Positions 12,576 to 21,259 of a stretch of DNA of 55,000 bases are shown here, piece after piece (within the stretch, counting starts at the first letter, position 1; each line of letters starts with the position of its first letter). This DNA is from Methanobacterium formicicum (lineage in GTDB: Archaea; Methanobacteriota; Methanobacteria; Methanobacteriales; Methanobacteriaceae): positions 10,001 through 65,000 of the forward strand of contig NZ_JARVXG010000051.1 in the NCBI RefSeq assembly GCF_029848115.1, given 5' to 3'. The notes under the pieces are model-generated. The model was not told where the DNA came from. It saw only the letters and a program-made list of their open reading frames with translations, and searched no databases. Both the position numbers and the translations under genes were made by a program.

Positions 12576-14126
12576 CTATATTTTGGAATATATTCTTAAG
12601 TTCTTTATTTTATTACCAGTTATCTCCTGGAAATGGTTAAAGGTTAACTCATCTCCCCCTCCCCAGACAAAGTAGTAATCAATGTTATTTAACTCAAGTT
12701 TCTGTTCTAAACTGGTTTGATTACTTTTTTTAGTTACTCCAAAATATCGGGACCCCAAATAATAGGATAAACTCATAGTATCTGCCCATCGGTCATTGGA
12801 AGCTATGTTTCCCTGTAAATTATACTCATTTCTTAAGGTAACACCTACAGATAGAAGTTGGTCTCCGCTACCCACAAATCCACCTATTTCCATAATGGGC
12901 GTTATCATAAATGAGAGCATTACCATGATCAGGAAAATATTTCTTAAACTCAAATTTAAACTTCCCCGTTCATATAAATAATTCACCAAGTAAAATCCAT
13001 TTATCAGTAGTAAATATGAAATCGGCCATAAATAACGAGGTTCTACAAATATAAGAACATATCCTCCAATATAAATTAAAATGGTCATCAGGAGTTTAAC
13101 CAGGTCAAATTTAACCCTTCTTGATTCACTTTTTACCACGAAATATATGCTTAAAATTAGTATTAACATTGCTAAAGGAGAAAATCTTTCCAGGAAGGCA
13201 ATTGTGCGAAGTACATTATTTTTAACGATTTCCAGTTGTAAAACAAAGTATTCAACTGACTCCAATGGATTCCAGTCATCTAATTGAATTGAAGCAGGAT
13301 CTTCCCATATGCTAACGGCATCTTTATTAGGTGGTTCAAGGAGTCCTGAACTGTAGATCGGATGTTCAGGATAGGTCAGACCAACTATGGCATGATTATG
13401 ATCCTTAGCCGTGCCTATGGTCACTTCCCCCTGTTTTGAACTGATCATCCCTATCCATAAACCACTGACTATGAAAAAAACTACCAGTCCTAAAAAAAGG
13501 TTTTTTAAAATCTTTTTTCTCTTTTTTCCTTCAAAATAACATATAAAGTTAGATAAGATAAAATGAACCAAAAAAAATGGAAAAACAAAACTCTTTGCCA
13601 AGTATCCTAGTGCTCCTAAAAATCCAGACCAAAATCCATTTGACACATCATCAGGGTATCGGTAATTGAATATCACTGCGAAATAAAATACCAGAATACA
13701 GCTAACCAACAAATCAGGAGTAGCATATCTTATTGCAAAAAATAAAACCATTGGAATGCACGACACCAGTAGGGCACTTCTGACCATTCCATCCAAGTTA
13801 AAGGTTTTAGCCAGCCGGTTTAGACCAATGATAGTTACAGATCCAACAATCAATGAGAGAACGCGGGGTATGATAGCTGATTGAAAGGGATCAAAACCTC
13901 CTAAAAGGAACGGTGCTATCAACCAGGAGTAAAGGGGACTCCAGTAAGCATTTATAGCCTCATTCCAATTTCCAGTGGAGTAATGGTGGGCAATGGAAAT
14001 ATAGGAAATTTCATCACCCATCAGGTTATAGTGAAAAAAGGTAAGGAAAATGAATGCCAGACCCGAATATACCACTAGAACAATACTTAAATCCCGGTGT
14101 TCAGATATAAATGCTTTTATATTCAT
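12576..14126 (-). CDS. GT39/ArnT-like membrane glycosyltransferase
   Basis: A 516-residue membrane protein with roughly 10-12 helices. The first external loop has YNLMGDEISYISIAHHYS, the acidic motif (Asp-Glu) of GT-C enzymes of the dolichyl-phosphate-mannose/ArnT type, and the next loop has YWSPLYSWLIAP. Such enzymes use a polyprenyl-phosphate sugar outside the membrane. It lies between AglB and another GT-C protein on the same strand, only 28 and 11 bases apart, so the three likely form one operon for surface glycan or glycoprotein assembly. Confidence 0.82.
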   Translation of the reverse strand: MNIKAFISEHRDLSIVLVVYSGLAFIFLTFFHYNLMGDEISYISIAHHYSTGNWNEAINAYWSPLYSWLIAPFLLGGFDPFQSAIIPRVLSLIVGSVTIIGLNRLAKTFNLDGMVRSALLVSCIPMVLFFAIRYATPDLLVSCILVFYFAVIFNYRYPDDVSNGFWSGFLGALGYLAKSFVFPFFLVHFILSNFICYFEGKKRKKILKNLFLGLVVFFIVSGLWIGMISSKQGEVTIGTAKDHNHAIVGLTYPEHPIYSSGLLEPPNKDAVSIWEDPASIQLDDWNPLESVEYFVLQLEIVKNNVLRTIAFLERFSPLAMLILILSIYFVVKSESRRVKFDLVKLLMTILIYIGGYVLIFVEPRYLWPISYLLLINGFYLVNYLYERGSLNLSLRNIFLIMVMLSFMITPIMEIGGFVGSGDQLLSVGVTLRNEYNLQGNIASNDRWADTMSLSYYLGSRYFGVTKKSNQTSLEQKLELNNIDYYFVWGGGDELTFNHFQEITGNKIKNLRIYSKI

Positions 14127-14137
14127 AGCTACCCTGT

Positions 14138-15496
14138 TTAATACGTTCCCAGTTTAATTTGAGCAATAGTATTGTTATTTAAATCCCTGACGGTCACATA
14201 ACCATCCGATTTGTAGATATTAATGTTTTGATGCTTATCTACGAATCCTCTAGTACCCCCATAAGTATTATCGGAATAAAGTCCATTGGAAACGCTTCGG
14301 CCAGTCATCCAGGCCACCTTTTCTGACAGTTCCCTCTCAGTCCAAACCACTTGATTAGCAGATGTGCTATTTTCAATGTAATCCTTTAAAGGAGCATATT
14401 CTCCTTCAAACGGTGTTTCAAGGGCATCCCATCCTTTACCATGCTGGTTTGGTAAATAGCTGAAAAATATCACCACCCCCATCATGGAAATGAAAACCAT
14501 GAGCAGGAGGAATAAAGATGATAAAAGTCGATTACGGTTACTAGAAAGGTTTTTATATCCCCTTTCAACAGCGAAGCCTGCTAAAATGGCCATGGGAAGG
14601 GCTGCAAATTGAAATCCTCTTAAAAAATCTCCGTTAAATCCAAAGAAGCTGAAAAATATCACAATCACAATGTACGTGGTGAATAGTTTAAACTGCCGGT
14701 AATTGGAATTATAAAGAAGGTAAAGGCCAATAATACCCAGGACAAATACGGCCAAAAAGATTAAAAATGCGTATGAACCGGGGTGAGGAGGTACCAGTTT
14801 AAGGTGAGTTAAGGTGTAGAATATGCCCCCAGTGACCAGCCTATCCTTAAAGTAAACCCAGTATACAGCCCAGAAAAGCCATGAAGGTAATAAAAGAGCT
14901 ATTATTTTAAGGTTTGTTTTATCACGATAGTTATCAACCAAGTATAAAGGTATAAAACAGAACAAAGCAACCATATGAGTCCATAAACCCACCAATGATG
15001 CTAGAAATGCCTTTTTTTTATCTTGAGGAATGTAATAAATAGTTAAAACCGCCAGTATAGGAATGTAAGCAGCAGGGATGGCTGCGGTTAATGTGGATGG
15101 TGCAGGCATGGCCAGGGAAAAAAGTCCAGCAAAATATCCTGCAAAAATACCGTATTCACGGTTAGCAAACCATGATGCAACTCCCACGGTTAATAAGACC
15201 TGAGATATGCATAAAAATGAGTGGGCAAAGCGAACACCTGCCAAATACCATAAACCAGCGTAAACTGCATTGAATAATGGTTGATGCCACACTGGCCTAC
15301 CCATAGGATAGTAGGTGATGTTGTCCCAGAACAATCCCCAGAATGGGTTTTGAATTATTTCCTGTGCCCGGGCCAAGTGAAAATCGGTGTCACCACCCAC
15401 TGGGAAAAGGAAGTAGGGGCGGAGGATCAGGACGATAAACACTGCTATTAGGGGGGTGAATGGTATTAGTAGTTGAATTTTATCCTTAACCTGCAA
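14138..15496 (-). CDS. STT3-like GT-C membrane protein
   Basis: A 452-residue membrane protein with about 11 helices. The first loop carries FPVGGDTDFHLARAQEIIQN, an acidic motif like that of STT3/GT-C proteins, followed by YYPMGRPVWHQPLF. The C-terminal 80 residues are soluble. It is much shorter than AglB and lacks the large C-terminal domain. It begins at a TTG with GGTGAT seven bases upstream and a TATAAAAT element near 15559-15570, so it is probably the first gene of the GT-C operon. Confidence 0.78.
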   Translation of the reverse strand: MQVKDKIQLLIPFTPLIAVFIVLILRPYFLFPVGGDTDFHLARAQEIIQNPFWGLFWDNITYYPMGRPVWHQPLFNAVYAGLWYLAGVRFAHSFLCISQVLLTVGVASWFANREYGIFAGYFAGLFSLAMPAPSTLTAAIPAAYIPILAVLTIYYIPQDKKKAFLASLVGLWTHMVALFCFIPLYLVDNYRDKTNLKIIALLLPSWLFWAVYWVYFKDRLVTGGIFYTLTHLKLVPPHPGSYAFLIFLAVFVLGIIGLYLLYNSNYRQFKLFTTYIVIVIFFSFFGFNGDFLRGFQFAALPMAILAGFAVERGYKNLSSNRNRLLSSLFLLLMVFISMMGVVIFFSYLPNQHGKGWDALETPFEGEYAPLKDYIENSTSANQVVWTERELSEKVAWMTGRSVSNGLYSDNTYGGTRGFVDKHQNINIYKSDGYVTVRDLNNNTIAQIKLGTY

Positions 15497-15674
15497 TAAA
15501 TCACCATAACATTTTTTTTACTATGATTAACCTTTTTATGATTTATGTTATTTAATGATATTTTATATGAATGGTAAAAAGGGAGTAAAATAGATTAAGT
15601 TTTTCTTTTTAGTGTGAGTTAAACGATGTTAAATATTAAACATTTAAATATTAATATTATCATATTAATTGTGT

Positions 15675-15744
15675 GGATCCTCACCGGGAGTCATAGGATA
15701 CATTCTCCCACCCAACCTGTCCCTTGGTGCAGTGGTGGGGATCC
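15675..15744 (+). ncRNA. Candidate structured RNA, three-way junction
   Basis: GGATCCTCACC at 15675-15685 pairs with GGTGGGGATCC at 15734-15744 (11 pairs, one G-U). Inside, GGGAG (15686-15690) pairs with CTCCC (15705-15709), and CCAA (15712-15715) with TTGG (15724-15727). The result is a closed three-way junction in an AT-rich surrounding, with a local rise in G+C as is typical of archaeal RNA genes. It does not fit a tRNA and I recognise no RNA family. The strand is assumed; the fold works on either. Confidence 0.4.
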
Positions 15745-16152
15745 TTACAAATTAAATTGTAACAAATCAATAATAATTATCGAAATTGAAGAATCAGATC
15801 ATTTTTGAGATTGAAATCTATAATGTTGACTTACCCGTCTCAATCAGACCGTTTCGGAATAAAATCAAATAAAAATTTCTAATTTTGATAAATAAACAAA
15901 TACCAATAATTATTCCTATTTTTTTAAAATATAATTTTTGGTGATTACTTTCCAAATGCTTTCCAACACAACCCAGGGGGATAGGGATCCTATATATAAT
16001 GGAAAGTTTTTAATGACTTTTAGGGAAGAGGTAGGAGGGGGCTTATGTTAGAATAAATAATATTTATTTAAAAAAAGACATGTTAAAAAGCTAATAGTTA
16101 AGATAATCATTCAAAATTATTTAAATAAAAAGAAAAGAGAATAAAACCGTTT

Positions 16153-16190
16153 GTCAGAGATGGTTTTATCCGCCAAGCACATTGATTATT
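16153..16190 (+). repeat. Short deleted copy of the 16319-16378 sequence
   Basis: GTCAGAGATGGT and TATCCGCCAAGCACATT occur here nearly side by side. The same two blocks occur at 16319-16330 and 16361-16377 but separated by about 30 bases that form part of the RNA candidate. So this is a truncated duplicate, perhaps of the RNA gene. Confidence 0.6.
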
Positions 16191-16290
16191 ATTATAATGA
16201 AAAGATTATTATATATGTTTCGATCTCAGGATCTTGATCTGTAACTGTTAAAATAAAGATTTAAATCTTATCACCCTATATATTTTAATT

Positions 16291-16480
16291 GGTTAAGGAG
16301 GGCACGGAGTATGCCATAGTCAGAGATGGTCGTGCCTTGCTTGATACTAAGTAAGGGTACATATCCGCCGAGCACATTTAGATAAACCTGGCGGCCCCTT
16401 TGGAGGTGGTCACATGCCGACATATCTCGGTAAGCCAATATAGATCGCCAATGAAGTGAGGGGAGCTTCGGCTCCCTTCT
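16291..16480 (+). ncRNA. Candidate non-coding RNA of about 190 nucleotides
   Basis: A TATA element (CTATATATT, about 16276-16285) precedes a G+C-richer stretch with several helices: GGCACG/CGTGCC (about 16301-16335) enclosing GCCAT/ATGGT, CCGCC/GGCGG (about 16364-16394), CCGA/TCGG (about 16417-16430), and a final perfect GGGAGC-TTCG-GCTCCC hairpin at 16461-16476 followed by TTCT. No protein frame fits. I looked for RNase P, SRP RNA and tRNA signatures and did not find them. Identity unknown. Confidence 0.45.
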
Positions 16481-16509
16481 GACCCTTAATAACTAATTTT
16501 AATATACAT

Positions 16510-16647
16510 TCAAGGTTTTTTCAAATCACTTATGTGATATTCACAGTCTGGACAAATACATTGTTCTCCAGAATACCCCAATGCTTGAATGCATTTAATA
16601 ACCCCCGTATATCCGCAATTAGGGCATTCAACATATTTATAGACCAA
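16510..16647 (-). CDS. 45-residue zinc-ribbon protein
   Basis: An open frame starting at a TTG (16647) with GGGGTGAT just upstream encodes a 45-residue protein with two CxxC pairs: ECPNCGYTGVIKC and CICPDCEYH, plus one more cysteine. This is a compact zinc ribbon of the kind common in methanogens. The ribosome-site match and Cys pattern support it as real. It ends 34 bases from the hairpin of the RNA candidate, which could serve as a terminator for it as well. Function unknown. Confidence 0.6.
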   Translation of the reverse strand: MVYKYVECPNCGYTGVIKCIQALGYSGEQCICPDCEYHISDLKKP

Positions 16648-16745
16648 AAGATCACCCCTTTAACTCATATACTAATGATGAAATATAAGTTTATCATTGT
16701 TATTAAAATACATGTAAGTCTAGTTATTGTACTGCCTAAATTATC

Positions 16746-16779
16746 ATACTCTTTTCTAATCTATAAATTAGGAGAGTAT
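16746..16779 (+). promoter_or_regulatory. TATA box inside an imperfect palindrome
   Basis: ATACTC-TTTT-CTAAT at 16746-16760 is mirrored by ATTAG-GA-GAGTAT at 16767-16779. The space between holds CTATAA, the TATA box for the secreted-protein gene at 16838. A regulator binding here would cover the promoter. The ATACTCT half-site also occurs in the TATACT array at 51784-51871. Confidence 0.45.
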
Positions 16780-16837
16780 ATCTAATAGTTATGAAGATAT
16801 ATACAATTATCACGTTTTAAGAAGGGGAGGCAAGAAA

Positions 16838-17194
16838 TTGAATAAAACGGGTAAAATATTGGCCATACTAATCCCAATAGTGGCATTAATATCAATAGTG
16901 GGGGCAACAACCATGACCGATGCAAATAACACTACTTTAAATGAAACTAACCAAATTACACTTGCAAATTCAACAGATGAAAGTCAAGATATTAAAAATA
17001 CTACATCAGAAAGCGGTTCAACATCTGAAGCAACACCACATTCTCAAGAAGCAACATCAAATACACAAAAATCAACAGAACAATCTCAACCAACAGAACA
17101 ATCCAAGCAAATGATATATCAAGAACCCGAAAAACTGCCTTCAAGTGTAGTTTATCGACACGACCCAGATCATCCGATCATTGCACCAGGTTAA
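16838..17194 (+). CDS. Secreted or membrane-anchored Ser/Thr/Gln-rich protein
   Basis: A 118-residue protein with a single N-terminal hydrophobic segment (ILAILIPIVALISIVGA, residues 8-24) acting as signal or anchor. The remainder is low-complexity, rich in Ser, Thr, Asn, Gln and Glu with several N-x-S/T sequons, ending DPDHPIIAPG. No domain is recognised. Translation starts at a TTG preceded by GGGGAGG. It converges with the viral lysin gene, sharing a terminator, so it sits at the virus-host edge. It might be a viral surface/exclusion protein or a host glycoprotein. Confidence 0.7.
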   Translation: MNKTGKILAILIPIVALISIVGATTMTDANNTTLNETNQITLANSTDESQDIKNTTSESGSTSEATPHSQEATSNTQKSTEQSQPTEQSKQMIYQEPEKLPSSVVYRHDPDHPIIAPG

Positions 17195-17216
17195 ACAAAT
17201 AAAAAAAAAAAAAAAT

Positions 17217-17240
17217 CCCCCACACTGAGTGTGTGAGGGG
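17217..17240. terminator. Bidirectional terminator between convergent genes
   Basis: CCCC-x-ACAC and GTGT-x-x-GGGG form a hairpin around TGAGT. An A-run precedes it and TTAAAAATTATCTTTTTTT follows, giving U-tracts on both strands. It lies between the convergent stops of the secreted-protein gene and the lysin gene, the very end of the late viral operon. Confidence 0.7.
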
Positions 17241-17263
17241 TTAAAAATTATCTTTTTTTCTCC

Positions 17264-18166
17264 TTAGAATGGTAGTTCACGGTAATTATTGTACACCTGG
17301 ACCAGCTTCCAGCTCACTATATTGTTGTAGCCATTGTTATTGTTCGATGCATCCAAGGCAACATACTCACCATTTACATAGGCCCTGACATAAACATGGC
17401 CAATCTGACCACTTTTGAACTGTGCAAGTACATGGCGATACATGGCCGGTATTCCCATGGCCCTGAGAATAGCAATTAACAAATGGGATAAGTCCACACA
17501 GTTACCTATTTTATCACGATACGTTCCCAATGCTCCACGCCGGGTATTGTAGTAATAATCATAGCCATAAACATCACGAACGTAATTAAACGCCTGTTCA
17601 GCTGTGGTGAACTGTTTAGCCAGATTTTGAATAACTGGATCATTAACTTGACAGTTAGCCGTTTTATCTAGGTAGGGTTTCAGGTCATCAGGCACACTAG
17701 GTTGGGTGGGCTGTGAAGGACTGGTCCCTCCTCCAAGGCTGTTGGTGTAGATGAAGGCAGGTAAGTATTTTTCATCTGCATAGAAATTCAATGCTCTACT
17801 GTACATGTCCATGAAGTTATAAGGGCTCATTTGGCCCAAGGGCGTGTTTATGTAGTTTGGCATCTTTTTATTTGCTTCGATGAAGTCCTTAGTTCGCTGT
17901 GCTGCATCAATGTAATCAGCTTTTAATAATTTGTTTTCAGGTAGTCCACCCATAGGATTGGAAGGGTCATCAACACTATCTGTTCTGATATTCTGATTGG
18001 TGTTATTGTTTATTTCAATTATCGCAGCAGCCATCATCCTGTTGAAACTAGGTCTGCTTACAGTTTCTCCACCAACATTCACAGTCAGGGGAGTGCTTCT
18101 CTTACTTTGTATATAGTTTGTTACTCTTTTTGAAGCGTCTAAAGTTTCGCTTATTGTTTTCACCAT
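17264..18166 (-). CDS. Pseudomurein endoisopeptidase (viral lysin)
   Basis: A 300-residue lysin like PeiP/PeiW of the psiM viruses. Two pseudomurein-binding repeats occupy about residues 6-55 and 84-135 (ASKRVTNYIQ... and AQRTKDFIEANKKMPNYI), followed by a Pro/Ser linker and a transglutaminase-like peptidase domain. The catalytic triad is visible: Cys223 in KIGNCVDLSHLL, His257 in GQIGHVYVRAY and Asp272 in YVALDASN. It would cut the isopeptide bond between Ala and Lys in pseudomurein and lyse the host. It is the last gene of the late operon, 67 bases after the fibre gene. Confidence 0.93.
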   Translation of the reverse strand: MVKTISETLDASKRVTNYIQSKRSTPLTVNVGGETVSRPSFNRMMAAAIIEINNNTNQNIRTDSVDDPSNPMGGLPENKLLKADYIDAAQRTKDFIEANKKMPNYINTPLGQMSPYNFMDMYSRALNFYADEKYLPAFIYTNSLGGGTSPSQPTQPSVPDDLKPYLDKTANCQVNDPVIQNLAKQFTTAEQAFNYVRDVYGYDYYYNTRRGALGTYRDKIGNCVDLSHLLIAILRAMGIPAMYRHVLAQFKSGQIGHVYVRAYVNGEYVALDASNNNNGYNNIVSWKLVQVYNNYRELPF

Positions 18167-18233
18167 AATATTATACCTCCATAGCGTTCGCTAAGATGTA
18201 GTTTTTTTTTTATAAATTCAAAAAAAAATAGAG

Positions 18234-18983
18234 TTACAATGGCAGAGCAGGAGCGTATGGAACTTTTACCGAACCTATTGCTAGCCAAGTGAAAGTATGA
18301 GTTTCACTCCATCCAGCCCCGTCCACATGGTTAAACCAACAAGTACATCCCTGGGGAGTTTTATTCTCTGCAGATGTGGAAAGATAGGAAGAAGGAGACC
18401 CAATATATACATCAGGGGGTTCTGCAAATAATTTATTAAAATTTATAGCTTTACTGGTAGCCCTACTCCCATTCCCTGTAATAGTAGATTTACCTCTATC
18501 AATAACTTCAATAACTTCTGAATTATTAATTACTCTCCTTGTTGCGCTAACCATGCTGCCCGGGAAAACAGGGGTGAGTTTAATATAATCTAATGCAACC
18601 TCAGACTGGCTGATTGATTTAATTATAATTCTATAATTACTTTTAGGGTCAAATTTATTTATTATAGTTGTACCGAAGTCATTCACAGTATCTTCATGCA
18701 TGAACATTATTTCGTAATCATAACCTCCGTCTTTAGTGATTTGTACAAGAATATCAAAGGTTTCAGTACCTGAAGAGTCCCACATTATAGTTAAAACCAT
18801 ATCTCCAGCCAATACACCGGTACCTAAACTTTTAGTATCTAACAATACCATTCCCGGATAGTTTGAATATACTGCACTTCCATCAAGATAATTAGGGTCA
18901 TCTATGACCTTAGAATTGTCCCCTTTATAAAGTACTGCATCTAATATAAGGCTAGCATTTACTGGAATACCTGTATTGCTCAT
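18234..18983 (-). CDS. Tail fibre / receptor-binding protein with lectin-like end
   Basis: A 249-residue beta-rich protein. The C-terminal 65 residues (from AINFNKLFAEPPDVYIGSPS to ETHTFTWLAIGSVKV) resemble H-type lectin modules, which end in a strand with W-x-A-I-G. The N-terminal part looks like a virion-attachment region. Its ATG overlaps the stop of the upstream fibre gene. Lying directly before the lysin, it is a strong candidate for the protein that binds the host surface. The lectin match is by eye only. Confidence 0.65.
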   Translation of the reverse strand: MSNTGIPVNASLILDAVLYKGDNSKVIDDPNYLDGSAVYSNYPGMVLLDTKSLGTGVLAGDMVLTIMWDSSGTETFDILVQITKDGGYDYEIMFMHEDTVNDFGTTIINKFDPKSNYRIIIKSISQSEVALDYIKLTPVFPGSMVSATRRVINNSEVIEVIDRGKSTITGNGSRATSKAINFNKLFAEPPDVYIGSPSSYLSTSAENKTPQGCTCWFNHVDGAGWSETHTFTWLAIGSVKVPYAPALPL

Positions 18984-21253
18984 TTTAACACCTCATATTC
19001 ATAAATGAAGTCTTGAAATTCTATATTGCAATTTTTATCTCCTTGAGCAAGGGGTTTGAATTTAAAGCCGATATATTTGTCAATACTGTCATAACCAATG
19101 CGGTATTTACCCTGACTTTTACCCAGGACCACATTAGTATTCATTCCCCCTGTTCCTAATTCATCAACATATGCCCTTAATGGAATGTCTGGGGCTGATG
19201 AACCAGGTTTGGAAAAAATAAGTTCCATGTCCTCTTGTCCAGGAGTACCATCTGGAGCTATCAATGAATTAGAATAAGTAGTATTCACTGCGTCGAAGAT
19301 GTAAAAATCATTATAACTTGCAACAACCCCTACTGGAGTTTCTCTACCCGTTACAGCAAAATAACCCTCAGTATTTGGGGTGGGAATTGTAAGTAATGTC
19401 ACTCCATCCACGGTTACCCTAGTGTAATTTTCATATACATAAAAATCATACCTGTGATAAGCCGTGTCTAACTCTTTGTCTGCAGAATATGATGCAGATA
19501 TTCCTGTATCACGCATTTGGTGCACTACCCACTTACGTGGTGACACCCACTGTGCATAAATCCACCAAATTCCATTATTAGGATTTAATGCATCACTCCA
19601 TGACCCATCCCAATGAGTTAAAAACTCTATATTTTCAGTCCGTTTAGCATATACTCGAACCAAATAAGGGGGTTTTAACCGTTTAGCAGTTCTAATGGCT
19701 GCACGATTCCCTGTTGCAGTGTTTGTTACTCTTAATTCCCCACCGGTTTCTACAACATTTGCATTAGTCCCACTACGAGATAATACCCAATCACTTGAAA
19801 TTGAATTATCATCAAAGTTATCAAAGAAATGAGGATTGTAGTATACTGGTGTGGGTTGGTGAGGGAAGATGTATCTTATTTTTATATTGTCCCATAACCC
19901 CGTACCAGTTAAATTAGACCCAAATCCAAAATAATTATTAGTATACCCAGCAAAATGCCCACCATAATAAGTAATGTATTCTTTGTTGTCAATACTAACT
20001 ATTATCCTGTTTTTAACCCCATCATAACTAAACAACACATTAACATTATATTTAACCCCAGTTGGCACTTTACCAGCACAGAATTTTGTCCGAGAGATTT
20101 CTAATCTAGTCACACCTGCATTGTAACAAAGTCTAACATAAGTATCTCCACCATCGTAACAAAAATCTATCCAGAAAAAGTTCTCAGAATCATAGTATTG
20201 TGGTGAACATAAATAGAAGTATGGGTTTCCCTGTGTACCATAACTTACTATTTTAAAATCAAAATTGTATTCAACCCCATAAGCAGGGTCACCATAATTA
20301 TGAGAGCATATGAAGAAGTTAGATTTGTTATCTGCACCATTCCCTGTGTGCTGTATACTTTTTCCACCTGAAATTGGCGAAGTGGTATTCACACTCAGTG
20401 TTCCACCCAGTACTGCAAAATCAGATATAACTCCATCTTCAAAATCCCAAAACCAACCTTTATATACTGTTGATGGAGAACTCTTATCAGTTGCAGCACT
20501 ATTCCCATAGAACAGAAGAATTGGGGTTCTGTTTGTGCTTCCACCAGGGATAGCATCTATTAATATATTAAATGTAGCCCATTCACCAGCACGATAATTT
20601 AATCGATCATAGCAGAGGAATGTTTGCCCATCAGGATGAATAAATCGAACATCTGAGAAATCTGTTTTCATCCCGGTCCTGTAATGAACTGTTACTTGTA
20701 AAGCCGGCCACACTGCAGTTTTAACTCCAACATTACTCCCTGCAAACCACATTGGCCTGCAGTAACTCCAGCCTTCTTTCCATGGAACTCCTATTTTTAT
20801 TTCCTTGAAGTTTTTCCATCGAGAAGGTAATTTAAGATATATCTTCCCTGCAGTGGCCCCGGTTGAGTCAATGTATGTTAAATCTGGATGAGAACTGGAA
20901 GATGCTACATCGAATACAATATCTTCCACAGTTTCAGTGGTAGATATACTATTGCTGACGTGTTCTCCAATAAGTTCTTCCTTTCCATCCGGCCGGACAC
21001 CATATAATCCAGTTACAACATAATATTCATTAGTACTTTCATCCGCTTTTGTTTTTAATTTACACCGGGCTGAAATCCACCTAAAATTAGTAGATTCAAT
21101 AGGGAAATAACTGTTTTGGAAAGTACCGATCACTGATGAACCTTCTGGTTTTTCAAAAACAGCTTTGCCGTCAGGGATAGCATAGAACTTATCAAAAGGT
21201 TTATCTGCTTCAATTGCATTAACACCCGTTTTGCGTTTTTTGATATAAGCCAT
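18980..21253 (-). CDS. Large tail fibre protein with DUF2341 and lectin-fold domains
   Basis: A 757-residue virion protein. After an N-terminal region with VFEKPEGSSVIGTF there is a DUF2341 module near residues 200-275 (SDVRFIHPDGQTFLCYDR ... PILLFYGNSAATDKSSPS), then two concanavalin-like beta-sandwich regions, the second opening with FFDNFDDNSISSDWVLSRSG. DUF2341 is common in archaeal and viral surface proteins with carbohydrate-binding partners. The likely role is host-surface recognition. It starts six bases after the hub gene. Confidence 0.75.
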   Translation of the reverse strand: MAYIKKRKTGVNAIEADKPFDKFYAIPDGKAVFEKPEGSSVIGTFQNSYFPIESTNFRWISARCKLKTKADESTNEYYVVTGLYGVRPDGKEELIGEHVSNSISTTETVEDIVFDVASSSSHPDLTYIDSTGATAGKIYLKLPSRWKNFKEIKIGVPWKEGWSYCRPMWFAGSNVGVKTAVWPALQVTVHYRTGMKTDFSDVRFIHPDGQTFLCYDRLNYRAGEWATFNILIDAIPGGSTNRTPILLFYGNSAATDKSSPSTVYKGWFWDFEDGVISDFAVLGGTLSVNTTSPISGGKSIQHTGNGADNKSNFFICSHNYGDPAYGVEYNFDFKIVSYGTQGNPYFYLCSPQYYDSENFFWIDFCYDGGDTYVRLCYNAGVTRLEISRTKFCAGKVPTGVKYNVNVLFSYDGVKNRIIVSIDNKEYITYYGGHFAGYTNNYFGFGSNLTGTGLWDNIKIRYIFPHQPTPVYYNPHFFDNFDDNSISSDWVLSRSGTNANVVETGGELRVTNTATGNRAAIRTAKRLKPPYLVRVYAKRTENIEFLTHWDGSWSDALNPNNGIWWIYAQWVSPRKWVVHQMRDTGISASYSADKELDTAYHRYDFYVYENYTRVTVDGVTLLTIPTPNTEGYFAVTGRETPVGVVASYNDFYIFDAVNTTYSNSLIAPDGTPGQEDMELIFSKPGSSAPDIPLRAYVDELGTGGMNTNVVLGKSQGKYRIGYDSIDKYIGFKFKPLAQGDKNCNIEFQDFIYEYEVLK

Positions 21254-21259
21254 AAGATG

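Larger units (their letters stand above)
15497..16509. other. Gene-poor AT-rich region with RNA-like elements
   Basis: About one kilobase with no convincing protein gene. It holds the three-way-junction candidate at 15675-15744, an inverted repeat CTTTCCA/TGGAAAG at 15959-16006 enclosing ATAGGGATCCTAT, a short copy of an RNA-like segment at 16153-16190, and the longer RNA candidate at 16291-16480. The rest is AT-rich without features I can name. It may mark the junction between host genes and provirus. Confidence 0.6.

Noticed and set aside
15626..15808. 60-residue open frame on the plus strand
   Set aside because: Low-complexity Ile/Asn-rich product, no ribosome site, and it runs through the three-way-junction RNA candidate.
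16291..16480. RNase P RNA or SRP RNA
   Set aside because: The universal RNase P core motifs and the SRP helix 8 motif are not present, and the length is too short.
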